A DNA stretch of 64,000 nt from an uncultured Verrucomicrobiae bacterium. GTDB taxonomy: Bacteria; Verrucomicrobiota; Verrucomicrobiia; Limisphaerales; AAA164-E04. Location: positions 3,612,876-3,676,875 of the forward strand of contig OX638380.1 in NCBI GenBank assembly GCA_951813855.1. The letters run 5' to 3'. Made by a program: the position numbers and the translations under genes. Within the stretch, counting starts at the first letter, position 1; each line of letters opens with the position of its first letter. The notes beneath the pieces are model-generated. The model searched no databases, had not been told where the DNA came from, and worked only from the letters and a program-made list of their open reading frames with translations. This document shows, one piece after another, positions 48,661 to 57,458 of this stretch.

Positions 48661-49842
48661 ATGCGTTATCGGCGGTTCGGCAGAACGGAATTGGCCATGC
48701 CGGTCTTCACTTGCGGCGGGATGCGCTATCAGCACAAGTGGAGCGACGTAGAGCCGTCCGAAATCCCGCGCCGGAATCAGGAAAATCTGGAGGCTACCAT
48801 TTATCGGGCAGTTGAATTGGGAATCAACCATATCGAAACCGCTCGCGGCTACGGCACTTCCGAAATGCAATTGGGGTGGGTGCTGCCGAAATTGGATCGC
48901 GACCGGATTATCGTTCAAACCAAGGTAGCGCCTTTCGCCACGCAGCAGGAATTCTTCCAGACCTTCGAACGTTCGCTGGATTATTTGCAGCTGGAGTACG
49001 TCGACTTGCTTTCGTTGCACGGTATCAATAACCGGCAATTGCTTGATTGGTCCTTGGGCAAAGGGGGGAGCCTGGAGGCGGCTCGGCAGTTGCAGCGCGA
49101 GGGACGGGCTCGGCATATCGGCTTTTCGACTCACGCTACCTGTGATTTGATTTTGGAGGCGGTTCGCAGCGACGGTTTCGATTACATGAACGTTCATTGG
49201 TATTTCGTGAACGATCTGAATTGGTCGGCGGTAGAGGAGGCCCATCGACGCGACATGGGAGTTTTTATTATCAGTCCGAACGACAAAGGTGGAAAGTTGT
49301 ACGAACCGCCTCCCAAAATGGTCGAACTGTGTTTCCCGCATTCCCCGATGGTCTTTAATGACCTCTACTGTTTGGCGAGGTCTCAAGTCCATACGCTCAG
49401 TCTGGGCGCGGCTTGCCCCTCGGATTTCGATGAGCATATCGAGGCGCTGAAACATTACGATCGCATCGACGAGGTCGTTCCGCCGGTGGAATCGCGGTTG
49501 CGTCAGGAGATGCGCCGGGTTTTGGGCGAGGACTGGTGTCGCGATTGGCGGCGCGGGTTGCCGGAGTATACCGAAATTCCCGGCGAGGTGAACGTGGTGG
49601 AAATCTTGCGCTTGTGGACTTACGCGAAATCATTGGATCTGGTGGAATGGGGTAAAATGAGATACAACTTGATGGGTAACGCGGATCATTGGTTTCCGGG
49701 CGAGCATGTCGGCAAATTGCGTCCCGGAATTCTGAAGCCGGTACTGTCCGATTCGCCGTTTGCCGACCGGATAGAGGCCACGCTGCATCAGGCCCATTCA
49801 TTGCTGGTCGAGGCTCCTCAAACCCGATTGAGTCAGGGATGA
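48661..49842 (+). CDS. Aldo/keto reductase
   Basis: The 393-residue protein starts 4 bases after CGGGAGG. It has the (beta/alpha)8 pattern of aldo/keto reductases: MRYRRFGRTELAMPVFTCGG, NHIETARGYGTSEMQLGWVL (catalytic Asp position replaced by Glu; Tyr in GYG), IVQTKVAP (Lys) and VDLLSLHGIN (His). The NADPH-phosphate region near QVHTLSLGAACPSD is shorter than usual, and a 100-residue C-terminal extension (LRQEMRRVLGEDWCRDWRRG) replaces the ferredoxin-like Cys tail found in some relatives. Its stop overlaps the sulfatase start by four bases (ATGA), so it is translated with it. Substrate unknown; sugar or steroid aldehydes are usual for the family. Confidence 0.85.
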   Translation: MRYRRFGRTELAMPVFTCGGMRYQHKWSDVEPSEIPRRNQENLEATIYRAVELGINHIETARGYGTSEMQLGWVLPKLDRDRIIVQTKVAPFATQQEFFQTFERSLDYLQLEYVDLLSLHGINNRQLLDWSLGKGGSLEAARQLQREGRARHIGFSTHATCDLILEAVRSDGFDYMNVHWYFVNDLNWSAVEEAHRRDMGVFIISPNDKGGKLYEPPPKMVELCFPHSPMVFNDLYCLARSQVHTLSLGAACPSDFDEHIEALKHYDRIDEVVPPVESRLRQEMRRVLGEDWCRDWRRGLPEYTEIPGEVNVVEILRLWTYAKSLDLVEWGKMRYNLMGNADHWFPGEHVGKLRPGILKPVLSDSPFADRIEATLHQAHSLLVEAPQTRLSQG

Positions 49843-51596
49843 TTGCCGTTTATCGGCTCGATTCGGCGGGGAATCGGTTGGCTGCCGGGGTGCCGGATGA
49901 GGAAACGAAAGACATCGCGAAGGAGAAACGCAAGAAAGTGAAAGGAACCATCGACTTCAGAATCGATCGAACCATCGAGAAGCTATTGCTGACCGGGATA
50001 TTGTTTTTGATTGGGGCGGTTGCCGGAGGGCAGTTGCGGGCGGCGGATACCCGTCCCAATATTTTGATCGCGATTGCCGACGATCAGTCTTATCCCCATG
50101 CCTCCGCCTACGGTTATTCGGGAGTCAGCACGCCAGCCTTCGATCGGGTAGCCGAATCGGGGGTATTGTTCCTGAACGCCTTCACGCCCGCTCCCGGTTG
50201 TAGTCCCATGCGAGCCGCTTTTTTGACGGGCCGCCAGATCTGGCAACTCGAACAGGCCGGAACTCACGCCAGTTCCTTTCCCGCGAAATACGAAGTCTTT
50301 CCCGACCGCTTGGAAGCGTCCGGTTATTTCGTGGGTTATACCGGCAAGGGGTGGGGGCCGGGCAATTGGAAAGTTAGCGGTCGAGAGCGTAATCCGGCCG
50401 GAAAGGCGTTTTCGTCCGAGCGGACCGACCCGCCGATCAGAGGGGTGTCGAAAACAGATTACACCGCCAATTTCGAAGCGTTTTTGACGGCTCGGCCGAA
50501 CGATCGCCCGTTTTGTTTCTGGTTCGGCGCCAGTGAACCGCATCGTTCCTTCGAAAAGGGCGTCGGGAAACGGCTCGGCAAGGCGGAGGATTTGATCACG
50601 GTTCCGCCGTTTTTGCCGGATCGGCCGGAGATTCGGCAAGATATTCTGGATTATCTGACGGAGATCGAATGGTTCGATCAGCATTTGGGCCGCATGCTGG
50701 AGACGCTGAAAGATCGGGGCGAATTGGACAATACCCTGGTCGTGGTGACGAGCGACAACGGCATGGCGTTTCCTCGAGCGAAGGCAAACGTTTACGAGTA
50801 TGGCATTCACATGCCGTTAGCGATCGCTTGGCCGAAAGCCGTTCCTCAGGGGCGTTCGGTGCGGGATTTAGTTAGCCTGATCGACGTGACGGCGACCCTG
50901 TATGACGTGGCCGGAGTAGCGCCTCCTTTCGAACAACCCATAAGCGGTCGTAGTTTAATGAATATTCTGCTGTTCGAGCAATCGGGATTGGTCGACCCCA
51001 CTCGCGACGCCGTGTTCTCCGGCCGGGAACGGCATTCGTCGTCCCGATACAATACGCTCGGTTATCCGCAACGGTGCGTTCGAACGCACGACTACTTGTA
51101 TATTTGGAATTTGCGGCCCGAACGTTGGCCCGCGGGAGCGCCCCGGAAATACGGTGCCGGCAATTACGGAACTGCTACGGAAGTTATCGATAAGCTTCTT
51201 GGTCCCGAACACGGCGGCTATCACGATATCGATGCTTGCCCCACGATGGATTTTCTGATCGCTAATCGTCAGAACGAGGAAGTGGGGCGGTTTCTCGATT
51301 TAGCGGTGGCTAAGCGCCCGGAAACGGAGTTGTATCGGATTACCGACGATCCCGGTTGCCTTACCAATTTAGCCGGCCGAGACGCCTTCGCGGAGGTCGA
51401 ACGAAATCTGCAGCGCCGGTTGAGAGATTATCTGCGAGCGACCAATGATTCCCGGGTGGTCGATGTCGCCGGGGGGGAAATTTGGGAAACCTATCCTCGG
51501 TTCAGTCCGTTGCGGTGGTTTCCGGAACCCGAGTGGGTTAAGGAAGCCTCGGTAGTCCCTCAGGAGTGGTTAGAGGCGAGACGACCTAAGCCTTAA
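49839..51596 (+). CDS. Secreted sulfatase
   Basis: The product is up to 585 residues. The formylglycine site is CSPMR with Cys121, the classic C-x-P-x-R signature; metal ligands are in NILIAIADDQS and VVTSDNGMAFP. An internal hydrophobic segment (LLLTGILFLIGAVAGGQLRA) acts as a signal peptide, so the mature enzyme starts at about residue 70 and works in the periplasm or outside. The 40 residues before it are unusually long for a signal n-region; GTG at 49937, with AAGGAG 12 bases upstream, is an attractive alternative start. It removes sulfate esters, probably from host or algal polysaccharides. Translation is coupled to the aldo/keto reductase. An anaerobic or aerobic maturase is needed and not in the window. 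Confidence 0.92.
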   Translation: MIAVYRLDSAGNRLAAGVPDEETKDIAKEKRKKVKGTIDFRIDRTIEKLLLTGILFLIGAVAGGQLRAADTRPNILIAIADDQSYPHASAYGYSGVSTPAFDRVAESGVLFLNAFTPAPGCSPMRAAFLTGRQIWQLEQAGTHASSFPAKYEVFPDRLEASGYFVGYTGKGWGPGNWKVSGRERNPAGKAFSSERTDPPIRGVSKTDYTANFEAFLTARPNDRPFCFWFGASEPHRSFEKGVGKRLGKAEDLITVPPFLPDRPEIRQDILDYLTEIEWFDQHLGRMLETLKDRGELDNTLVVVTSDNGMAFPRAKANVYEYGIHMPLAIAWPKAVPQGRSVRDLVSLIDVTATLYDVAGVAPPFEQPISGRSLMNILLFEQSGLVDPTRDAVFSGRERHSSSRYNTLGYPQRCVRTHDYLYIWNLRPERWPAGAPRKYGAGNYGTATEVIDKLLGPEHGGYHDIDACPTMDFLIANRQNEEVGRFLDLAVAKRPETELYRITDDPGCLTNLAGRDAFAEVERNLQRRLRDYLRATNDSRVVDVAGGEIWETYPRFSPLRWFPEPEWVKEASVVPQEWLEARRPKP

Positions 51597-51845
51597 CCCG
51601 TTTCAGACGGTTTGGATGAACTGCCGAAATCGCTCCTGGAGACAGCAGTTCCATGATCTGGATCGGTGGAACTCAAATACGACGCCAGCACGAGATAAAA
51701 GCGCGAACCATTGGCAATTCACCCACTAAACGGATTTTCCAGCATGGGCGAGGACTGGTAATTCGCTCAAATCCGCAGTATATGGCCTATTTGAAGTTTT
51801 CAGGGAAGAATTACCGCTTCCAGCTGCTGTCTACGCTATTCCGAA
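51597..51845. other. No gene seen
   Basis: No convincing gene lies between the sulfatase stop and the IS1634 remnant. Confidence 0.4.
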
Positions 51846-53150
51846 TTAGGCCTTGATTTTCAAGGACACTCCCAAAAGCTCCAGGGCTTTGTTTTGCAAC
51901 GGGGTGGGAGTCCTGAGCATGCGGAACGAGTTGGAGCTAGTAATCTTGGTTCGCACTTGTTGTTTGGCTAGCCTGGAGAAGGACTGAAGCAGGCCTCGGA
52001 AATCCTGAACCGGCAAGCCTTCAGTCGTTTGCTTGCCCGCCCCTTTTTTCCGGGCGAAGGACGAGAAGCGAGCAGGATCGACCGGCGACTTACGCTGAGG
52101 TTTTTCTACGTCGGCGAAGATCAAGGGAGCCAGTAATTCCCGCAGATGATGTTCGACTTAATAAGCGAGCATGCCGATCAACCAATGAGCTTTTACCCTA
52201 TCGGACGTCCGATGACGAATCGGGCGAATTCGTAGCCCGCTGGCTTTGAAACATCGAAAAGCCCGTGCTACGGAATTCAAATTCTTGTAGGCTTGGACGG
52301 TTTTTTCGTCGCTGATTTGGGTTGCGGGGAGGCTGGTGCGAATCAGGTAGTTCCCGTCCAATGCGGCTTCCTTCCGGATGTTCTCGTCCCGGCGCTGCCA
52401 AGTCAGGGAATCATCAGTGATCGTGACGAGATAGTATTTTCTCATCCGGTGTTTATCGACTCGTCGCTGAATTCTTTCCTTGCCTCGATAGGCCCGTTCC
52501 GGTCGTTGGATAGCCTCGGTCACAACCCGAAGCTCTTGTTCCGTCGTTTGCAGCAAGTCTTCTCGCTTCCGCTGACACTCTTCGGCCAAGAAGGGATTTC
52601 GGCAAACCATCAACCGTTCGCTAGGATACGACTCTTCGCACTCGATGGCCGCCAAATGGCGGTCATCGAACCATTCCGGGCACACCAAGCCCCGGTCGGT
52701 CAGTTTGCAGAAGGTTGATTTTCTCAGGGCACTGATCCAATCGATATCGGCGGGCTTGAGGTCTCGTTGAACGCTGGCTTCAGTGAGCATGCCGCGATCC
52801 CTAACCAAGGCGACTCATGATAAGCCCAAGCGCTGACGCAGCTTGGTGATCTGCGAAGCCACGGTAGCCGGATCGCCGGTATTTCCCGGAAACGCTTCGA
52901 CCGCAAACGGTCGACCTGCTTGATCGCAAGGCAGTCCGAAAACCAATGGCAACCGATGGCGCTTGCCGTCTCGCGAGTGACCATACCGTGCTAAGTGACA
53001 AGTTCGTCCCTTGAACCAAGTGGAACTGACGTCGTAAAGCACTAAGTCTCCGTCTGTCAAATGACGTTGTGACAACCGCTTTTCTCAAGCCGTTTGACGT
53101 GCTAACAGCCAATCCATGGCTTCGCAGGGCACTCGCTTAAATAACATATT
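51846..53150 (-). pseudogene. IS1634-family transposase, C-terminal two-thirds, several stops
   Basis: One frame runs from about 53150 to 51846 with three in-frame stops, at about 53093 (TGA), 52817 (TGA) and 52157 (TAA). Family motifs are clear: EAMDWLLARQTA, HLTDGDLVLYDVSSTWFKG, ARYGHSRDGKRHRLPLVFGL, EAFPGNTGDPATV, RDRGMLTEASVQRDLK, YLVTITDDSLTWQRRDENI, DGNYLIRTSLPAT and GLPVQDFRGLLQSFSRL. The missing N-terminus is at 56045-56430. The gene is well beyond simple repair. Confidence 0.8.
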
Positions 53151-53578
53151 TGTTCAAATGATTAAATCTTTTGTCTGAATTTCATTCTGACATGTTGATT
53201 GACGGATAATCTCTCTGGTAATCTAAACACTGATTTCAATGGTTTATTTAGAGCTGGAAATTATCGACCCATTTAGGTCGATTCAATGGTTTTGGGGAGG
53301 CTTGTTGACGGAAAACCTTAGTTTCCAATCCTTTGGCAACCCAGGACTTTTTCATGCTAATAATTTTTGATCGACGATCGTTTTTTTCAGTGTCGAGCGG
53401 AGTATTTCGATTCGTCGGAAAAACTGTTTTTCCGAATTATGCTTCGAGTTAGGCGGCGATTGCCGATTGAGACGAGTTTCAGCCGGACAGGAGACTAAAC
53501 CGGTGCGAGTATCGGTCAAACGATCAATTCGCCGACCGAATCAGCAAGGAGGAAGCGTCGATAATCAGGAAGGTCGGG
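53151..53578. other. No gene seen
   Basis: About 430 AT-rich bases between the IS1634 fragment and the next transposase. No gene recognised; possibly the end of the neighbouring element. Confidence 0.35.
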
Positions 53579-55339
53579 TCAGTTTTTTTTCGGACGTTTT
53601 TTCGGACGTTTAAACGGGGTGGTTTTCGTGACGGCTCGCAACCCTTGGTTCCGATTCGTCTGAAAATCGTCAGTAGCTTCGGCCATATTAGAGTATCCCG
53701 ACTGGAGAATGATCGCCAAGGCCAGGTTGTTGAAGAGGGCATTGTTCGTCGGCCCATGGCGAGTTCGCATGAGACAATCATCTTCGCCGAAAATCCCGTC
53801 GCGACGGCGGTGATTGCCGTTTTCTACCGTCCAATGTCCCCGATTGAGTGACAACAATCGTTGAGCGTCGGCAGCTTCCGGAGGCAACGAAGTGACGCCG
53901 TAAGCATATTCCACGGTCTCGGGCCCACCGTTCAAATGATGACGGTGTCGAAGGATCCGAAAGACTTGGAGGACATGCGGTAATTTGACGGCTCCGGGAA
54001 GGGGTTCATAGGTTTGAATGCTCCGTTGATCGATGCGGCCATGTCCTTTCTCTGGTTTTTCGGTGAACCGGTCCTGGGCCACTCGATCCCAATCCAGGCT
54101 GGTCAAAAATTGAGAGAGTTCGGGGTTGTTCTCTTTGACCGTGAAGAGAAAATGGGCTCCGTTAACCAACACGATGGCATCGGCCATGACTCGGTTAGTA
54201 TGGAGCGCATCGATCGTAATGATGGCTCCCCGGATATCGACATCCTCCAAGAGAGCCGCCATCGCCGCCTGTTCGCCGCCTTGGTCTCGGCAAATGCGAA
54301 CGGCGATGGGCACCGCATCTTGATGGCGCACGAGGATGACGGTCTCGAAATGGTCTTTGCTGTTGCGATTAGCTCCGTTGATCCGCTTCCCGTCAGCAGC
54401 CAAGGCTTCCAGGGGTTGTCGAGTCAATTGGGCCGTTACCCAGCGGTGAGTTACCGTTTGCAACGCTTCCGGATCCGTCTCGGTCATGACCCGGTGAATC
54501 GTCGCGAGAGACGGGGCTACGTAACGGTCCTTGGCGTTGCGCCACGCCCCGAGAGTCTGCAATTGGTTTGGCGTCATTTTTTGGGCGTAACGCGAAGTCG
54601 CCAAGGGGCCGACTTTGCCGGCCAATCGAGCTAAGATGCAGATAGCGAGCACCATTTCCAGCCGATGTTTGCGTCCTTGGGCTCGGCGAAAATCAGCCAT
54701 TTCCGCTAGCAGTTGCACCAATGATTTCAACTGTTTCGGGGACGTTTCTACCCGCTGCACCTGGGGGCCCCAAGACGGATCGTCCTGACGCTTCCTTAAT
54801 CGGGAACCGGCTTGGGGCCGCAAGGGATAAACGTACATTTCCTTCTTGATATTGTGCCGGGCGGTATAGCGTCCGTTGCTGCGAGCGTAGCCTTGCGATT
54901 GCCCTACCGCCCGCCAATTCCCCGCGCGATAGATCGTGCCCGCGAAGTGTCGGGGATCGACGAAAGTTTCGGCCAATTCCAGCGGATGACCCCAGGTCCG
55001 TTGCCAATCGGCACTCAAACGGCGCAGCATTTTGGCCATGACGCAGCTCCCCAGATTGCGCACTTCGCCCCGCTCGGTAAGCAGGAGGAATCGGGTATTG
55101 TTGGCAATCAAATGCAGCCGACGAAACTGCTCTCGTTTTTTCCACCCAAGCCACTTATCTCGCGGGCGACACTTGAACACTCCGCTTTGCCAGCCGGCTA
55201 ACGCCAACCACCGGCCTCGGTACTCGGCAACATAACGCAGACCGCGTCCGGCAAAGCCTTTGAAACCCAAGCGATGGTTCTGATCCATCAGCGAATCCCA
55301 GCGTCTTCGCTCACTGCTCTTCACCAATCGAACGGTCAC
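53579..55339 (-). CDS. DruA-domain (DUF4338)-ISAs1 transposase fusion
   Basis: The 586-residue protein joins two families. Residues about 1-180 match DUF4338, the DruA domain also found in Druantia anti-phage systems: RRRWDSLMDQNHRLGFKGFA, RYVAEYRGRWLALAGWQSGV, RRLHLIANNTRFLLL, and HPLELAETFVDP. Residues about 215-560 are an ISAs1-family DDE transposase: LAICILARLAG, LAADGKRINGANRNS, ITIDALHTNRVMADAI and HWTVENGNHRRRDGIFGEDD, with D, D and E in place. The frame is complete and in good GC context. Fusions of this kind are known in databases; the DruA part may help target recognition or strand cleavage. No Druantia partner genes (helicase DruE or others) are nearby, so defence is not implied. 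Terminal repeats were not resolved. Confidence 0.85.
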   Translation of the reverse strand: MTVRLVKSSERRRWDSLMDQNHRLGFKGFAGRGLRYVAEYRGRWLALAGWQSGVFKCRPRDKWLGWKKREQFRRLHLIANNTRFLLLTERGEVRNLGSCVMAKMLRRLSADWQRTWGHPLELAETFVDPRHFAGTIYRAGNWRAVGQSQGYARSNGRYTARHNIKKEMYVYPLRPQAGSRLRKRQDDPSWGPQVQRVETSPKQLKSLVQLLAEMADFRRAQGRKHRLEMVLAICILARLAGKVGPLATSRYAQKMTPNQLQTLGAWRNAKDRYVAPSLATIHRVMTETDPEALQTVTHRWVTAQLTRQPLEALAADGKRINGANRNSKDHFETVILVRHQDAVPIAVRICRDQGGEQAAMAALLEDVDIRGAIITIDALHTNRVMADAIVLVNGAHFLFTVKENNPELSQFLTSLDWDRVAQDRFTEKPEKGHGRIDQRSIQTYEPLPGAVKLPHVLQVFRILRHRHHLNGGPETVEYAYGVTSLPPEAADAQRLLSLNRGHWTVENGNHRRRDGIFGEDDCLMRTRHGPTNNALFNNLALAIILQSGYSNMAEATDDFQTNRNQGLRAVTKTTPFKRPKKRPKKN

Positions 55340-55591
55340 CAGCTTGAGGTTGATTTTGGCGTCCCTGAGGAACCAAATAACGACCAGAGAGTGAAAAAGC
55401 CAGCTTTATTTTCCCCTTTCGAAGGCGCTAAAGTTTCGGCTCTCTGGTGAAGGGAAAAAGCGAATATGTCCCGAAATCGGTGACACGGGCCTCTAGCGAT
55501 TAGCGTGAAAAAACCCTGTTTGGCAACCAACGAATTGGAATTAATTACTTTTAAAGGTTGAAAAAATGAAATATGCATGATACGGTTAAGC

Positions 55592-56044
55592 ATGAGCGAT
55601 CAGGTTGCCGTTATCAGAAAAAAATATCTGAGCTTGGAACCAATCTTCCAAGAATTGATTAAACGTCGTTGGCTAGCATCCGAGGCAATAGCCATTGGTA
55701 GGGGTGGAATAGAAATAGTTCACGAAGCTACGGGTGCTAGCCGCACTACGATTCGAGCGGGAATTAATGAATTAAAAACGGGAGCAATCCCTGAGAATCA
55801 TCGCCAAAGGAAAGCAGGAGGGGGACGGAAATTATTAACCGAACACGATAAGACTCTGTTGTCAGATCTGGATAAACTTCTCGAACCCGAGACTCGAGGT
55901 GATCCTGAAAATCCGTTGCGTTGGACCTGCAAAAGTGCTGAACAAATCAAAACCAAATTAAATGAAATGGGACATCAGATAAGTGAACGCACTGTAAATC
56001 GGTTGCTCCATGAAATGGGATACAGCCTTCAAGGCAATCAAGCA
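55592..56044 (+). pseudogene. ISAzo13-family transposase, N-terminal fragment
   Basis: The 150-codon frame starts at ATG 55592 and shows the ISAzo13 N-terminus: GRGGIEIVHEATGASRTTIR, GGGRKLLTEHDKTLLSDLDK, RWTCKSAEQIKTKL and HEMGYSLQGNQ. Identity ends at about 56040, where IS1634 sequence begins on the other strand, before any catalytic residue. It is closer to the copy at 30 kb than to that at 12 kb. Confidence 0.75.
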
Positions 56045-56430
56045 TCCCGATCGAGACCGGCAATTTGAGGGCCGTGGTTCGTGGGGCCAGGCGGCAAGCC
56101 GTAGCGTATTTTGATCGAGGATCCAGCAGGCGAGCGACAATCATGGCCGTGATCTGATCTCGGTTGTGGCTTCGTTGGGAGGCGATCAGTGGTTCGAGTT
56201 TGCAGCGGCGCAAAGAGCCCAGTGTTGCCGCCACGTGCCCATGCTGCCACGTACAGGTGATTTCCAGAGATTCTCGAAGTCGATCGAAGGAGAAAACCGT
56301 GCCCCTTGGTATGCCGCCTCCAATGCCTCAATGGCATATGCCGGCAGTTGGGATAAATTAGCTAGGGGTTTTCTTACGAACTCGACCGTTTTCTCAATAG
56401 GATTCCCGAATCAGAATGGCCGCGGCGAAA
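56045..56430 (-). pseudogene. IS1634-family transposase, N-terminal fragment
   Basis: In two frames that need one shift between them, the family N-terminus is readable: LPAYAIEALEAAY, then WQHGHVAATLGSLRR, SHNRDQITAMIVARLLDPRS and LPVSIGML. The end (SIGML) meets the start of the C-terminal part (NMLFKRVPCEAMDWLL at 53150) as expected for one gene, so the 2.9 kb between is an insertion with later losses. Confidence 0.65.
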
Positions 56431-56440
56431 CACGAAAAAC

Positions 56441-56536
56441 CCCAAATCTAAAGGGATTTTCGTATATTTATGCCCGCATTGATCTGGAAAATCCGGTTTA
56501 TACCTAGCGACAATAGTTCAACCGATGCTTGCGTGT
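56441..56536. other. Junction, no gene seen
   Basis: Short boundary between the IS island and chromosomal genes; nothing recognised. Confidence 0.3.
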
Positions 56537-57442
56537 TCAGGGGAGCACGACGTCGCATAACTTCGCGGCTTGGTCCAGGGCCTTGAGCTTGTCGTCCCAG
56601 GTCGGGATGAATTCATGGGCCACATAACCGGTATAGCCGGTACCGAGAATGGCGCGCATAACCGCCGGGTAGTTGATTTCTTGATTCTCGTCCAGCTCGC
56701 AACGTCCCGGATTGCCGGCGGTGTGATAATGGGCGATGTGGTCTCGGTATTTCTGAATTCGGCGGATGACGTCACCGTTCATTACCTGTACGTGGTAGAC
56801 GTCGAAGAGCAGTTTCATCGAGGGAGAACCTACTTTTTCGATTAATTCCACGCAAAAATCGACATCGTCGCCGAAATAACCCGGATGCCCTTTCATCGGA
56901 TGAGAATCATCCCGGGAATTGAGATGTTCCAAACAGAGGCGAACTTTTTTCCGTTCGGCCTGATTCATGACGCTTTTCCACAGTTCGACGCAATTTTTGG
57001 CTCCTTGTTCCGGTGTGATGCCCTCCTCGCTCATGCCGGTAAAGGTAATGACGTTTTTCACGCCGAGTTCGGCGGCGAGCTCGATGCCTTCCGACAGGCG
57101 TTGCCGACAGTGCTCGTGATTGGCCCGGGATACGGGGCCTTTGGCGAAGCCATGGCTGCCCACCAGAGAAATCTCTAACCCAAGTTCCCTAATAGCCGGG
57201 TAGTGCGAAGCGCCGATTCCCTCCATGGCGACCAAACCGATGGCTCGGCAATGCCGGGCCAGGTCCATCACGGGCAGGGGATTAAAACACCAGCCCATGA
57301 CCGATTGGCGGATCTGGCCGTGGCGGACCACGGTAGCTTCGTCGCCGGCCGCGCCGGTTGTCGAGACCAAGGCGGCAGCTGAGAGAGAGCCGGAGCCTTG
57401 CAGCAGAAACCGGCGGCGGGTGGTCGAGGTGTTCATCGGCAA
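56537..57442 (-). CDS. Tat-exported sugar phosphate isomerase/epimerase (TIM barrel)
   Basis: The 301-residue protein starts with a twin-arginine signal (TSTTRRRFLLQGSGSLSAAA) cleaved near TTGAAGDEA, so it acts outside the cytoplasm. The rest is an AP-endonuclease-2-type TIM barrel like hydroxypyruvate isomerases: VAMEGIGASHYP, LGVKNVITFTGM, LCLEHLNSRDD (Glu ligand), KLLFDVYHVQVMNGDVI (Asp and His ligands), YHTAGNPGRCELD (His) and VAHEFIPTWD (Glu). Secreted members are frequent in Planctomycetota and Verrucomicrobiota. It is 16 bases downstream of the PQQ-repeat protein on the same strand, so the two are probably co-transcribed. Confidence 0.88.
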   Translation of the reverse strand: MPMNTSTTRRRFLLQGSGSLSAAALVSTTGAAGDEATVVRHGQIRQSVMGWCFNPLPVMDLARHCRAIGLVAMEGIGASHYPAIRELGLEISLVGSHGFAKGPVSRANHEHCRQRLSEGIELAAELGVKNVITFTGMSEEGITPEQGAKNCVELWKSVMNQAERKKVRLCLEHLNSRDDSHPMKGHPGYFGDDVDFCVELIEKVGSPSMKLLFDVYHVQVMNGDVIRRIQKYRDHIAHYHTAGNPGRCELDENQEINYPAVMRAILGTGYTGYVAHEFIPTWDDKLKALDQAAKLCDVVLP

Positions 57443-57458
57443 TTCGGGTTTCGATCGT

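Noticed and set aside
5460..53100. Several in-frame TGA codons in otherwise good transposase genes (at former Gly, Leu, Trp and other positions), suggesting TGA recoding
   Set aside because: The replaced amino acids differ, TAA is also found inside one gene, and chromosomal genes such as sdhB, the STAS gene and the GNAT-like gene end in TGA. These are ordinary nonsense mutations in dead elements.
53579..55339. Druantia anti-phage defence system
   Set aside because: Only the DruA-like domain is present, fused to a transposase, and no large helicase or other Druantia genes are nearby. Transposition is the simpler reading.
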